Shown here one piece after another: positions 1 through 6,300 of a stretch of 12,097 nucleotides of DNA (positions within the stretch are counted from its first letter, which is position 1; each line of letters begins with the position of its first letter). The translations under genes were made by a program, and so were the position numbers. This DNA comes from PZPK01 sp047628385 (GTDB lineage Bacteria > Pseudomonadota > Gammaproteobacteria > Pseudomonadales > Oleiphilaceae). The notes below the pieces were generated by a model, which saw only the letters and a list, made by a program, of their open reading frames with translations, did not search any database and was not told the DNA's origin. The stretch spans positions 1-12,097 of the forward strand of contig JBLHVH010000093.1 in the NCBI GenBank assembly GCA_047628385.1, written 5' to 3'.

Positions 1-152
1 ATACCGCTGAAGCGAGAAGCCGTATCGCCGATACTGACTTTGCAAAAGAGACAGCTGAGTTAGCGGCAAGTCAAATCAGAGATCAAGTTCAAATATCGAT
101 TCAAGCACAAGCTAACAGTAATCGCGATGATATTTTAAAACTTTTATCATAG
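1..152 (+). CDS. Flagellin, C-terminal fragment (cut by window edge)
   Basis: The open frame begins at base 3 and ends at a TAG at 150-152, giving the last 49 residues. They read as a classic flagellin C-terminal D0 domain: an EARSRIADTDFAKETAELA stretch followed by a long amphipathic helix ending NRDDILKLLS. In flagellins this helix packs against the N-terminal helix in the filament core and is recognised during export. The rest of the gene lies outside the window, so copy number and paralogue type cannot be told. The stop lies only 13 bases from the stop of the convergent lactonase gene, and I see no hairpin between them. Confidence 0.9.
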   Translation, partial: TAEARSRIADTDFAKETAELAASQIRDQVQISIQAQANSNRDDILKLLS

Positions 153-165
153 TGACGATTGCTAC

Positions 166-1239
166 TTATGTTGGCTTATATTGACAACGTAGAATATGCG
201 TATCAATCACAGGGCCAATCAAAACCGTTTCGCCTAACTGTACCGCCACACTTGCACCAGAAAGCGCCTTGCCATCATTACGATAGATCGTCTCTACTTG
301 CATAATCTCTCCTGCCACATTAATACTAGCAACTTCAGAAGCAGATTTATTTAATGGACTTTCCACCTGCGCTAGAAAATCAAATGCCTTTGGGTGCCCA
401 GCCGTGAGTAATTGACCATTGTCGCTCCACTCTAGGTTATCGACTGAAAAATCAAATTCAACACTATCTTGGTAAGTCCAATCCAGCACTGATACACCAC
501 GACGGTAACGAGATACGGTGCGCCTTAGCGACTCTGCGACGTATAAGGTTTGCTTATCGGCAGATAATTCAATTCCGTTAGCCAATCTCAACCCATCAAT
601 CACTGTATGACCCTTCTGTCCGTCGAAATAGGTGACCGATGACATCGGTAAACCTAAATAATCTTCTAACACCTGCATCACTGTCGCATGAGCAAAGCCA
701 TGGTCATTGGTCACAAAAAATTGATCTTTAGCCACAACGACTAAGTCATTTGGCGAAATCATTTCTGGGTAGTTAACGCTACGACGTAGGGTTAATAAAC
801 CGGGTGCTGAAATATCGAAAATTTCTATTTGATGTTCGGTAGCGCTAATATGATTCACCACATAAAGTTCAAGCGCTTCACCCTTTAAACCTTTACGAAG
901 CGTAATACCATGTGGGTGGAATACCTCCGGAATATTAATTTCCAATTTGATCGCTTGAGAATCTGGTTTAGATAAATCTAATAACCAAATCGCACCATTT
1001 TCTTTTGTTGGCTTACCATCGAGCAAATAGGCGCGACGATCATCTGCACCAATATACGCCACTTTATTATAGGCATCGATAGTGATGTCTTCTGCGCCAA
1101 CAGGCCCTTGTAAAGCGTCACATTGAAGTAAGCTCATGGGCACGACTGTTAGTCCTAAGCCAGAACTATTTATTATCCTAATGGATTGAATAACCAACAC
1201 TGTCAGAATAACTGCCATAATACTTACTTTTATTTTCAT
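166..1239 (-). CDS. Paraoxonase (PON)-like lactonase/arylesterase, membrane-anchored or exported
   Basis: This 357-aa protein belongs to the PON/SMP-30 six-bladed propeller group, calcium-dependent hydrolases of lactones and aryl esters. With ATG 1239 as residue 1, every metal or catalytic position known from human PON1 seems present: E50-D51 (AEDI), H110 (HPHGI), H130 (VVNH), N164-D165 (SPNDL), N221 (LANGI) and D267-N268 (VDNL). C40 and C352 sit where PON1 has its Cys42-Cys353 disulfide, and the length matches PON1 (355 aa). A hydrophobic N-terminus (about residues 5-20) suggests an uncleaved anchor or signal peptide, so it likely acts outside the cytoplasm. A longer frame begins at a TTG at 1278. 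I chose ATG 1239 because AAAGG lies about 13 bases upstream and the hydrophobic segment then starts properly. Substrate is unknown; acyl-homoserine lactones are one possibility. Confidence 0.85.
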   Translation of the reverse strand: MKIKVSIMAVILTVLVIQSIRIINSSGLGLTVVPMSLLQCDALQGPVGAEDITIDAYNKVAYIGADDRRAYLLDGKPTKENGAIWLLDLSKPDSQAIKLEINIPEVFHPHGITLRKGLKGEALELYVVNHISATEHQIEIFDISAPGLLTLRRSVNYPEMISPNDLVVVAKDQFFVTNDHGFAHATVMQVLEDYLGLPMSSVTYFDGQKGHTVIDGLRLANGIELSADKQTLYVAESLRRTVSRYRRGVSVLDWTYQDSVEFDFSVDNLEWSDNGQLLTAGHPKAFDFLAQVESPLNKSASEVASINVAGEIMQVETIYRNDGKALSGASVAVQLGETVLIGPVIDTHILRCQYKPT

Positions 1240-1355
1240 GAAAAATTCATTACCTTTATTATTTATACCGCTGATCAATCGCTCAGGTTTTATATAGTCG
1301 TAAATCTATCGGGATAACTGAAATTTATTTGTGTGATAAAGCCAATTAGTCTCAG

Positions 1356-1370
1356 TAATACTAAGTATTA
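1356..1370. repeat. 15-bp palindrome between rhomboid-like gene and lactonase gene
   Basis: TAATACT and AGTATTA flank a single central A, making a perfect odd-length palindrome. It lies about 117 bases upstream of the lactonase ATG and 15 bases past the stop of the upstream rhomboid-like gene. It could be an operator for the lactonase. It is not followed by a T-tract, so it is a poor terminator candidate. AT-rich palindromes of this size can occur by chance. Confidence 0.3.
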
Positions 1371-1384
1371 TTCATTGCCAATAT

Positions 1385-2833
1385 TTAAGCCGAAATTCGT
1401 TCAAACAGCATTTGATATTGTTGCTGTTTGACGGTGACGCCCCGCGTTTTAAATTCATGAATAAGTAATTGGCAGGCATCTTTGATGATATTATTTTCAC
1501 CTGCTAACTCTAAAAATAAAAACGCTTTTTCTGCTTTATTCAAATCATTGTGTGCGACAAATACAGCCATCATTTTATGATAATACTCAGGCTCTAAACT
1601 AACTTTTGCCCGTTCTTTAGAGGATGCATTTTTTTGCGTATCTTCAAAAATAAACGTCATTCGGGCATAGTCACTATTAGCAACAGCATAATTAACTAAG
1701 TCACGGGCACATGCCCAATAAGACAATTCATTTGGGTAAAGTTTTTCAAGATGATAACGCTGCTCCATGACCTCTGGAGAGTTGGGAAAATTCTCGTTCA
1801 TCAACGCTAACAACCCTCTTGCTTTATCAAAGTTAAAGATTGATATCGCATCCATGACTAATGCTAGCTCAGTCCTAAAACCCCGCTGAGTATGATTATG
1901 TTCTTCTAAACTAGGTTTAGTTTTCGCCAAGCTCATTAACCATTCCAACCGCCATAGCACCGCATACAAACAACCACCCAGAATCAGCATCATTACAAAT
2001 ATGCTGACCCCTCTGTTGTCGATTTTTTCCCAAAACCAAAGCGCACTAAGATAAGTCCCTATAATGGAAACGTAAGTGAATACGAGCAGTAGGCTCAGCT
2101 TTAGCTTAAGACCATCACGATAACTAAAATAAGTTTGGGTAAGACAAGCCCCCATCAAAGCAAAGAGAGCACCGGGTAGGCCCAACAGAGCTAGACTCCA
2201 CTTACTTGAAATAGTTAGATATAAGAGTCCGCAAATAAACGCACTACCAAAAAATAATAGCAGCACCTTTCCACCACTAAGCCGATACTCTAAAAAACTA
2301 CCACATACTAATAATATTAAAATATTTAACAACAACCATAAACGTGATACTTCAATAAAAAAATAGCTAATCAAGTTCGAAATGCCGTAATACTCCGCAT
2401 TTAAAGCAAACTTTAATTCATATAGTTGACTAACAATGGGGTTGATTAATCCCCCTCGTTGAATCGTCCATTCATTGAACTCAGAAGTCCCCATAAATAA
2501 ACGCCCTTCAGCAAATAAATACGGATAAAAAAAGCGGTCTTTTAGTAATAAAGTAATGAAGTAATTTGGATTTTTATCTTTAGCCACATGATGTAGTTTG
2601 TCTAAATAGGCTTCAGAGCCTATACGCTCTATATTGAAACGTCGCTCTACAAAGTCTATATAGATATCTTGCTCTAACTTAAGTAAATTTTGTTGTTTGT
2701 ATTGTGAAATCGCTAGTTTAAGTGTTGCGCTATCATGTTTTTCGACGACCACAAAACATGCAACCAATACAATTGATAACAGTATAGAAAGTATCGGTAG
2801 GTGTTTTTTCTGAACCAGCACAAGGACTGACAT
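1385..2833 (-). CDS. Rhomboid-fold membrane protein, predicted catalytically inactive, with TPR-like C-terminal domain
   Basis: This 482-aa protein has about six membrane segments (near 12-30, 160-180, 188-208, 214-235, 245-267, 276-296) and a large loop after the first, the layout of a bacterial rhomboid protease. Residues 163-230 align by eye with E. coli GlpG: N170 matches GlpG N154, and the LEYRLSGGK and ALMG blocks match too. The catalytic residues are lost. The GxSG motif reads GLPG (218-221, Pro in place of Ser201), the TM6 His254 equivalent is absent from residues 276-296, and the positions of His145 and His150 are Glu161 and Trp166. The frame is intact, so this looks like a selected pseudoprotease rather than a decaying gene. 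Residues 320-482 are soluble and helical, TPR-like. It follows the DUF1127 gene by 64 bases. The upstream signal is weak (AGAGA) and lies in a hairpin. Confidence 0.75.
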   Translation of the reverse strand: MSVLVLVQKKHLPILSILLSIVLVACFVVVEKHDSATLKLAISQYKQQNLLKLEQDIYIDFVERRFNIERIGSEAYLDKLHHVAKDKNPNYFITLLLKDRFFYPYLFAEGRLFMGTSEFNEWTIQRGGLINPIVSQLYELKFALNAEYYGISNLISYFFIEVSRLWLLLNILILLVCGSFLEYRLSGGKVLLLFFGSAFICGLLYLTISSKWSLALLGLPGALFALMGACLTQTYFSYRDGLKLKLSLLLVFTYVSIIGTYLSALWFWEKIDNRGVSIFVMMLILGGCLYAVLWRLEWLMSLAKTKPSLEEHNHTQRGFRTELALVMDAISIFNFDKARGLLALMNENFPNSPEVMEQRYHLEKLYPNELSYWACARDLVNYAVANSDYARMTFIFEDTQKNASSKERAKVSLEPEYYHKMMAVFVAHNDLNKAEKAFLFLELAGENNIIKDACQLLIHEFKTRGVTVKQQQYQMLFERISA

Positions 2834-2875
2834 GTAAGGTCTCTAGTAATTGAAGTATTCAACCTGAGACCTTAC
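2834..2875. promoter_or_regulatory. 10-bp inverted repeat abutting the start codon of the rhomboid-like gene
   Basis: GTAAGGTCTC (2834-2843) and GAGACCTTAC (2866-2875) are perfect reverse complements separated by 22 bases. Read on the minus strand, the 3' arm ends directly against the ATG at 2831-2833 and contains the only purine-rich stretch (AGAGA) that could serve as a ribosome binding site. In mRNA this hairpin would hide the initiation region. With no T-tract it is unlikely to be an intrinsic terminator for the DUF1127 gene upstream. It could instead be a protein-binding palindrome. Confidence 0.5.
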
Positions 2876-2897
2876 CTTAATTCTTAAAAAAATAAAA

Positions 2898-3146
2898 TTA
2901 AGCCTTCCAAAAAGGTTTATTTACTTCTTCACGGACTTCCGCTCGTGTCACCCCAATATCATCGAGTTGCTCATCACTTAAGTTTAACAACTGGCGACGT
3001 TGCCTGACACGAGCAGCCATTAAACTTAACTTTTTATACCAAGCCTCTGCACGTGTGATGTCATCGCCATGATTATCGGTTTTATCCTTTACTTCAATTG
3101 CCAAAAATCTAAATAATACAGTGAGGTCTAAAAACCTTAATGTCAT
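2898..3146 (-). CDS. DUF1127 (YjiS-like) small protein
   Basis: This 82-aa protein has a C-terminal DUF1127 signature: an arginine-rich run (VRQRRQLLNL), then LDDIGVTRAEVREE and a terminal KPFW. DUF1127 proteins are short and basic; in other bacteria members have been linked to RNA handling and to phosphate or nutrient stress, but this branch has no assigned role. A longer frame begins at ATG 3167. I prefer ATG 3146 because AAGGAG lies seven bases upstream of it, inside the longer frame. The gene is divergent from a MocR regulator, the same arrangement as yjiS and yjiR in E. coli as I recall it. It therefore probably is a target of that regulator through the ATCTGTNCTG sites between them. Confidence 0.8.
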   Translation of the reverse strand: MTLRFLDLTVLFRFLAIEVKDKTDNHGDDITRAEAWYKKLSLMAARVRQRRQLLNLSDEQLDDIGVTRAEVREEVNKPFWKA

Positions 3147-3229
3147 CACGCGTCTCCTTTTTTTCATTAATTAAGCTTGTCATTTAAATACGTTTTTCAT
3201 ACTACATACTATAAAGATACAAACTGATG

Positions 3230-3316
3230 CAGAACAGATTCAAAAAGATGTTATTATTACCAGCACAGATGATAAATTCGTTATCTGTACTGCACCCTTC
3301 GAAAATATCTGTACTG
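3230..3316. promoter_or_regulatory. Four-copy ATCTGTNCTG operator array between DUF1127 and MocR genes
   Basis: Four copies of a 10-mer lie in the 184-bp divergent gap. Two are in minus orientation: 3230-3239 (reads ATCTGTTCTG on the minus strand) and 3261-3270 (ATCTGTGCTG). Two are in plus orientation and identical: 3283-3292 and 3307-3316 (ATCTGTACTG). Each orientation faces its own gene. The last copy ends 14 bases before the MocR start codon. The pattern suggests that the MocR protein binds here to control both genes; characterised MocR regulators such as GabR and PdxR do use repeated half-sites. The exact factor is inferred. Confidence 0.6.
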
Positions 3317-3330
3317 GTATTGGATAAAAA

Positions 3331-4755
3331 ATGCGTACACCATTATATAAACAACTATCTGAACAACTTGCCGACCAGATTCGACAAGGGATTTACAAAA
3401 CAGCAGAAAAGCTACCTTCTGTTCGACACTTAGCAAAACAGCAAAGTGTGAGCGTATCAACAGTCATCATGAGCTATAACACACTGGAAGACTGGGGTCT
3501 GATTGAAGTAAAACCAAAATCCGGTTATTACGTTAAAGGCACAACGCAGAAAACACTGGCCACACCTCACATCCAACAATCCACGCCGCCACCGAATGAT
3601 GTGACCACCTCTCAGTTAGTGATGGGTATCATGCGCGCCTCGAGTGATCCTCGATATATCAGCTTGGGTGCAGCGATTCCTGCCAATGACTTCCCGATTA
3701 TTGGCCAACTAAAAAAAGCGTTTACGCAGATTATCAGAACTGAAAAATTCTTAGGGATTGGCTATGACTCAACCAAAGGCAGTGAGTTATTGAGACGACA
3801 ACTTGCTAGACGAGCCGTCGACTCAGGTATACATGTCACCCCTGAAGGCATTATTATTACCGCAGGGTGCCAAGGCGCGATTGGTCTTTGCTTGCGCTCA
3901 TTATGCAAACCAGGTGATATCGTTGCAGTCGAAACGCCAAGCTATTACGGCCTTTTACAACTTATCGAGTCATTAGGTTTAAAAGCCATCGAAATACCAT
4001 CGGACCCTATTACCGGCATGAGCATTGACGCTTTAAAACTTGCCTTAGAACAATGGCCCATTAAAGCCATATTAAGTGTCCCTAGCTTTAGTAACCCTGT
4101 CGGTACGCTAATGCCTGACAGTAATAAAAAGCAACTAGTCGATCTGATTTACGAATACGACATCCCTTTTATTGAAGATGATATTTATGGTGAGTTAGGC
4201 TACAGCGAACAACGACCTAAAGCCGTCAAAGCATTTGATACACGCGGCCAAGTGCTATTATGTTCATCAGTATCAAAGGTCTTAGAGCCGCAACTTGGCA
4301 TAGGATGGGTGATGCCAGGTAAATATTCAGAAAGAATTGAGTATGAACGATTTTTAAGTAGTTCGAGTCATTTTAGCTTGCCTCAATTAGCCGTTGCTGA
4401 GATTTTATCTCGCGGAAGCTTCGACCGTCATTTACGTCTTGCACGCGAAACTTACCGTCAAAGGAGAGACCGCTTAAATGATTTAGTGTGCCAGTATTTT
4501 CCTGAGGATACCCGTCTGTCCAACCCACAAGGCGGTTTTGTCTCTTGGTTACAACTTTCCAACCAAACCAACGCCACTCATCTCTACCTACAAGCAAAGA
4601 AGCAAGGCATCATTATCGCCCCCGGAGAGATTTTTTCCTCGAACCCTCAAAAATATCGACATTCAATTCGTTTAAGCTATGCCAACGAATGGACCAAAGA
4701 GCGTGAGAATGCAATCAAAGTATTAGGTCAATTAGCGCGAGATCTCGCGCCATAG
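3331..4755 (+). CDS. MocR-family regulator: GntR winged helix fused to fold-type I aminotransferase domain (YjiR-like)
   Basis: This 474-aa protein has the normal length and order for the MocR/PdxR subfamily. Residues 1-70 form a GntR winged helix (YKQLSEQLADQIRQG, EKLPSVRHLA, SVSTVIMSYNTLE, GLIEVKPKSGYYV), followed by a proline-rich linker (about 78-90). Residues 95-474 form an aminotransferase-like domain with the PLP lysine K316 (SSVSKVLEP), D283 of the DDIYGEL motif, N255 of SNPVG and the carboxylate-binding R447 (SIRLSY). All PLP residues are present, so it probably binds PLP or a PLP-amino acid adduct as effector rather than acting as a metabolic enzyme. Similarity to E. coli YjiR is seen from memory in blocks such as LALEQWPIK. 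GGA before the ATG is a modest ribosome binding site. Divergent DUF1127 and flanking repeats suggest autoregulation and control of its neighbour. Confidence 0.9.
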   Translation: MRTPLYKQLSEQLADQIRQGIYKTAEKLPSVRHLAKQQSVSVSTVIMSYNTLEDWGLIEVKPKSGYYVKGTTQKTLATPHIQQSTPPPNDVTTSQLVMGIMRASSDPRYISLGAAIPANDFPIIGQLKKAFTQIIRTEKFLGIGYDSTKGSELLRRQLARRAVDSGIHVTPEGIIITAGCQGAIGLCLRSLCKPGDIVAVETPSYYGLLQLIESLGLKAIEIPSDPITGMSIDALKLALEQWPIKAILSVPSFSNPVGTLMPDSNKKQLVDLIYEYDIPFIEDDIYGELGYSEQRPKAVKAFDTRGQVLLCSSVSKVLEPQLGIGWVMPGKYSERIEYERFLSSSSHFSLPQLAVAEILSRGSFDRHLRLARETYRQRRDRLNDLVCQYFPEDTRLSNPQGGFVSWLQLSNQTNATHLYLQAKKQGIIIAPGEIFSSNPQKYRHSIRLSYANEWTKERENAIKVLGQLARDLAP

Positions 4756-4796
4756 AAAAATTCGCAAACAGGCTTTTACACCTGATTATTAAACAG

Positions 4797-5291
4797 TTAG
4801 CCTCGACGCTTCGGCGTCCAAGCCCAAATCATTTCAATTAGTATAGGTTCATTCCCATCTGCATCACTTATCACGACAGGTACCGTAGTTTCACCCTTAT
4901 CAAGCGTTTGCATCGCTAGTATTTGCTCTTCAGTTAAACTCGCAACCGCTTTCATATTGCCTTTTGCACGTTTCACATAATCCGCTTTAATGGTTTTAAT
5001 CACCGGGACTGAAGTGTCAGGAACATTCATACCGATCAAGTACCCGGTCGCTGATTCAGCAATGAGAATACTCGCTACTGCGTGCACAGAACCAATATGA
5101 TTTTGGACTGATTTTTTATTTTTTAAACTAATCACCGCTCGCCGGTCAGTTAACTCTTCAATTTTAATGCCCGTCGTACCGGTAAACTTAACCAACTTAC
5201 CAAAAAAGGTAGTCAGCGCCTTTACGCGTAAAAACGCTGGCAAGCTATTAATATTACTTACAATCTTGTTCATCTTATTCTGTTTAGCCAT
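4797..5291 (-). CDS. DUF4442 hotdog-fold protein, probable acyl-CoA thioesterase
   Basis: This 164-aa protein resembles the DUF4442 branch of the PaaI-like hotdog superfamily, acyl-CoA thioesterases that usually act as oligomers in the cytoplasm. The central helix motif reads NHIGSVHAVASILIAESATG (64-83), with N64/H65 and E79 at the usual active-site helix positions. A strand block VPVIKTIKADYVKRAKG follows. A longer open frame runs upstream to 5381, but ATG 5291 is preceded by AGGAG at nine bases and starts the conserved part, so I use it. It is divergent from the acyl-CoA-binding protein gene, which supports a role in acyl-CoA turnover. It converges on the MocR gene with a 41-base gap holding only a weak 4-bp hairpin. 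Confidence 0.75.
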   Translation of the reverse strand: MAKQNKMNKIVSNINSLPAFLRVKALTTFFGKLVKFTGTTGIKIEELTDRRAVISLKNKKSVQNHIGSVHAVASILIAESATGYLIGMNVPDTSVPVIKTIKADYVKRAKGNMKAVASLTEEQILAMQTLDKGETTVPVVISDADGNEPILIEMIWAWTPKRRG

Positions 5292-5402
5292 AAACCTTAA
5301 CTCCTCTGAAAATACAAAGCGATTAATATTGTTCAATAACTGTGAGATTATACACATTTTTGGAACAGTGGCTTCGATCAAAACGCTATCGATTTATTTT
5401 TA

Positions 5403-5421
5403 GGCGCGCTATAATCGCGCC
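5403..5421 (+). promoter_or_regulatory. Promoter -10 with GC-rich discriminator for acyl-CoA-binding protein
   Basis: A consensus TATAAT lies at 5410-5415, flanked by GGCGCG (5403-5408) and CGCGCC (5416-5421), a perfect 6-bp inverted repeat. The GC-rich segment just downstream of the -10 is a typical discriminator of growth-rate and ppGpp/DksA-controlled promoters. A good -35 is not evident (TATCGA at the 17-bp position). Transcription would start about 20 bases before the AGGGG ribosome binding site at 5432-5436. Confidence 0.6.
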
Positions 5422-5442
5422 ACTTTTTTATAGGGGCAAACC

Positions 5443-5706
5443 ATGAGCGACTTAAAACAACAATTTGAAGATACCGTTAACTTCGTAAAAACAGCTGAAG
5501 GCGATATCGAACCGTCAAATGAAATGAAGCTAAAAATGTATGCCCTTTATAAGCAAGCATCTGAAGGCGATGTTTCTGGTAAAAAGCCTGGCATGATGGA
5601 TTTCATCGCACGCGCTAAATTTATGGCTTGGGAAGAACTCAAGGGTTCGACTGCAGACGAAGCAATGCAGACTTATATTGACTCTGTAGAAGAATTAAAA
5701 AAGTAA
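5443..5706 (+). CDS. Acyl-CoA-binding protein (ACBP)
   Basis: This 87-aa protein is a complete four-helix ACBP domain that binds medium- and long-chain acyl-CoA esters in the cytosol and buffers or delivers them. Visible family residues include the YALYKQA helix (Y33, Y36, K37), the GKKPGMMDFIARAKFMAWEELKG block with its lysine and tryptophan contacts (K59, W63), and Y78 near the C-terminus. Length matches the family (86-90 aa). AGGGG is seven bases before the ATG. The gene is preceded by a strong -10 with GC-rich discriminator, suggesting high expression during growth. It is divergent from a probable acyl-CoA thioesterase. ACBPs are common in eukaryotes but patchy in bacteria; the codon style does not look foreign here. 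Confidence 0.93.
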   Translation: MSDLKQQFEDTVNFVKTAEGDIEPSNEMKLKMYALYKQASEGDVSGKKPGMMDFIARAKFMAWEELKGSTADEAMQTYIDSVEELKK

Positions 5707-5713
5707 TTAAAAT

Positions 5714-5811
5714 TGACATTCAAATGTCATAATTTAAGAGTCTAATGAATTCCCTAAAATTTAACAGGGAAAGCTCACCTAGCACACTTAGACCTATAGG
5801 CTCTTAAAATT
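5714..5811. other. Structured non-coding segment downstream of ACBP (nested inverted repeats)
   Basis: Three inverted repeats are stacked here. First, TGACATT (5714-5720) and AATGTCA (5723-5729) form a 16-bp palindrome. Second, 5731-5744 pairs with 5797-5811 over 14 base pairs with one G-U and one bulged A. Third, inside that lie TTCCCT (5750-5755) and AGGGAA (5766-5771) around a 10-base loop. None is followed by a T-tract, so a simple terminator is unlikely. The outer stem could be the 3' UTR of ACBP, a small RNA, or the processed end of a transcript. Confidence 0.4.
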
Positions 5812-5837
5812 AGTACACCGATAATTAATAATAACAA

Positions 5838-5884
5838 GCTTAACGCTAAAGACACTCAGCAACATTGGTCTTTGTAAGTTAAGC
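5838..5884. repeat. Two-step imperfect palindrome (GCTTAAC...GTTAAGC), superficially attC-like
   Basis: GCTTAAC (5838-5844) and GTTAAGC (5878-5884) bracket a second pair, AAAGAC (5848-5853) and GTCTTT (5868-5873), with a 14-base centre. The outer boxes fit the integron attC core pattern RYYYAAC/GTTRRRY, and the spacing between outer and inner boxes (3 and 4 bases) resembles an attC fold. At 47 bp the element is shorter than the usual attC minimum of about 57, and no integron integrase or cassettes are present. It lies about 90 bases upstream of the recombinase-domain gene and may simply be an operator or leader hairpin. Confidence 0.35.
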
Positions 5885-5905
5885 AAACATAATAAATATA
5901 AGAGG

Positions 5906-5943
5906 CCGCACAAGGAGTGTGGAAAAAGCGTTATTTACGCTTT
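5906..5943 (+). promoter_or_regulatory. Two leader hairpins before the recombinase-domain gene
   Basis: CCGCAC (5906-5911) pairs with GTGTGG (5917-5922), including one G-U, around an AAGGA loop. AAAGCG (5925-5930) pairs perfectly with CGCTTT (5938-5943) around a seven-base loop. They lie 33 to 70 bases before the ATG at 5976, so they would be in its 5' UTR if the promoter is further upstream. No recognised riboswitch class is matched. Confidence 0.3.
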
Positions 5944-5975
5944 CAATCTGTCTCGCTCTACAATAAGGGGAAAAT

Positions 5976-6290
5976 ATGAGCACTACTATCGCTCTAGACG
6001 CATGCCAACCAGGTTTATCATTTGAACTAGCGGAGGCTATACGTGATCAACACCTAAGCTCGCGCACCAGTCAAACATATCAGCATTGGATTACACAATA
6101 TCTTGCTTATTTTGATCTAAAAAGTCCTTGCTCGCTTTCAGAACAAAATGTAAAAGAATTCTTAAAGCATCTCGTGAAAAAAATGTCTCTATCACGCGCC
6201 CGCTTAAATCAAGCAAGAGAAGCCTTATTTTTTCTCTATGAAAAAGTACTTAAACGACCACTAGAACGTAAAGTACTCGAACACAGCTAA
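5976..6290 (+). CDS. Stand-alone SAM-like core-binding domain of a tyrosine recombinase (IntI/Xer type), no catalytic domain
   Basis: This 104-aa protein matches only the N-terminal DNA core-binding half of integrases. Residues 14-95 carry the hallmarks: an IRDQHLSSRTSQTYQHWITQ helix, FLKHLVKK, and NQAREALFFLYEKVLKRPL. This closely resembles the start of IntI integron integrases (RT..TY..WI, then NQA..AL.FLY..VL). In complete recombinases this domain clamps DNA opposite the catalytic domain that carries R..HxxR and Tyr. Nothing of that domain follows: the frame stops cleanly, and a 12-bp palindrome begins 11 bases later. AAGGGG sits five to six bases before the ATG. An intact frame with a good ribosome binding site suggests a genuine small DNA-binding protein rather than a truncation, but an old relic cannot be excluded. 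Confidence 0.75.
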   Translation: MSTTIALDACQPGLSFELAEAIRDQHLSSRTSQTYQHWITQYLAYFDLKSPCSLSEQNVKEFLKHLVKKMSLSRARLNQAREALFFLYEKVLKRPLERKVLEHS

Positions 6291-6300
6291 TGACTCCTTC

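Noticed and set aside
3227..3433. 68-aa plus-strand open frame overlapping the start of the MocR gene
   Set aside because: It runs out of frame through the operator repeats and into the winged-helix coding sequence, has no protein-like motif, and is best explained as chance.
4373..4597. 74-aa minus-strand open frame inside the MocR gene
   Set aside because: It is a complementary-strand shadow of a conserved aminotransferase domain.
4756..4796. Bidirectional terminator between the MocR and DUF4442 genes
   Set aside because: Only a 4-bp CAGG/CCTG stem with an 8-base loop can be drawn and T-tracts are poor, so it is too weak to annotate.
5167..5403. 78-aa plus-strand open frame opposite the DUF4442 gene
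   Set aside because: Most of it is the antisense of a well-supported hotdog gene with a good ribosome binding site; the hydrophobic stretch is an artefact of the complementary strand.
5838..5884. True integron attC site
   Set aside because: The outer boxes fit the core pattern, but the element is too short, there is no integrase with a catalytic domain, and there is no cassette array. It is kept only as an inverted repeat.
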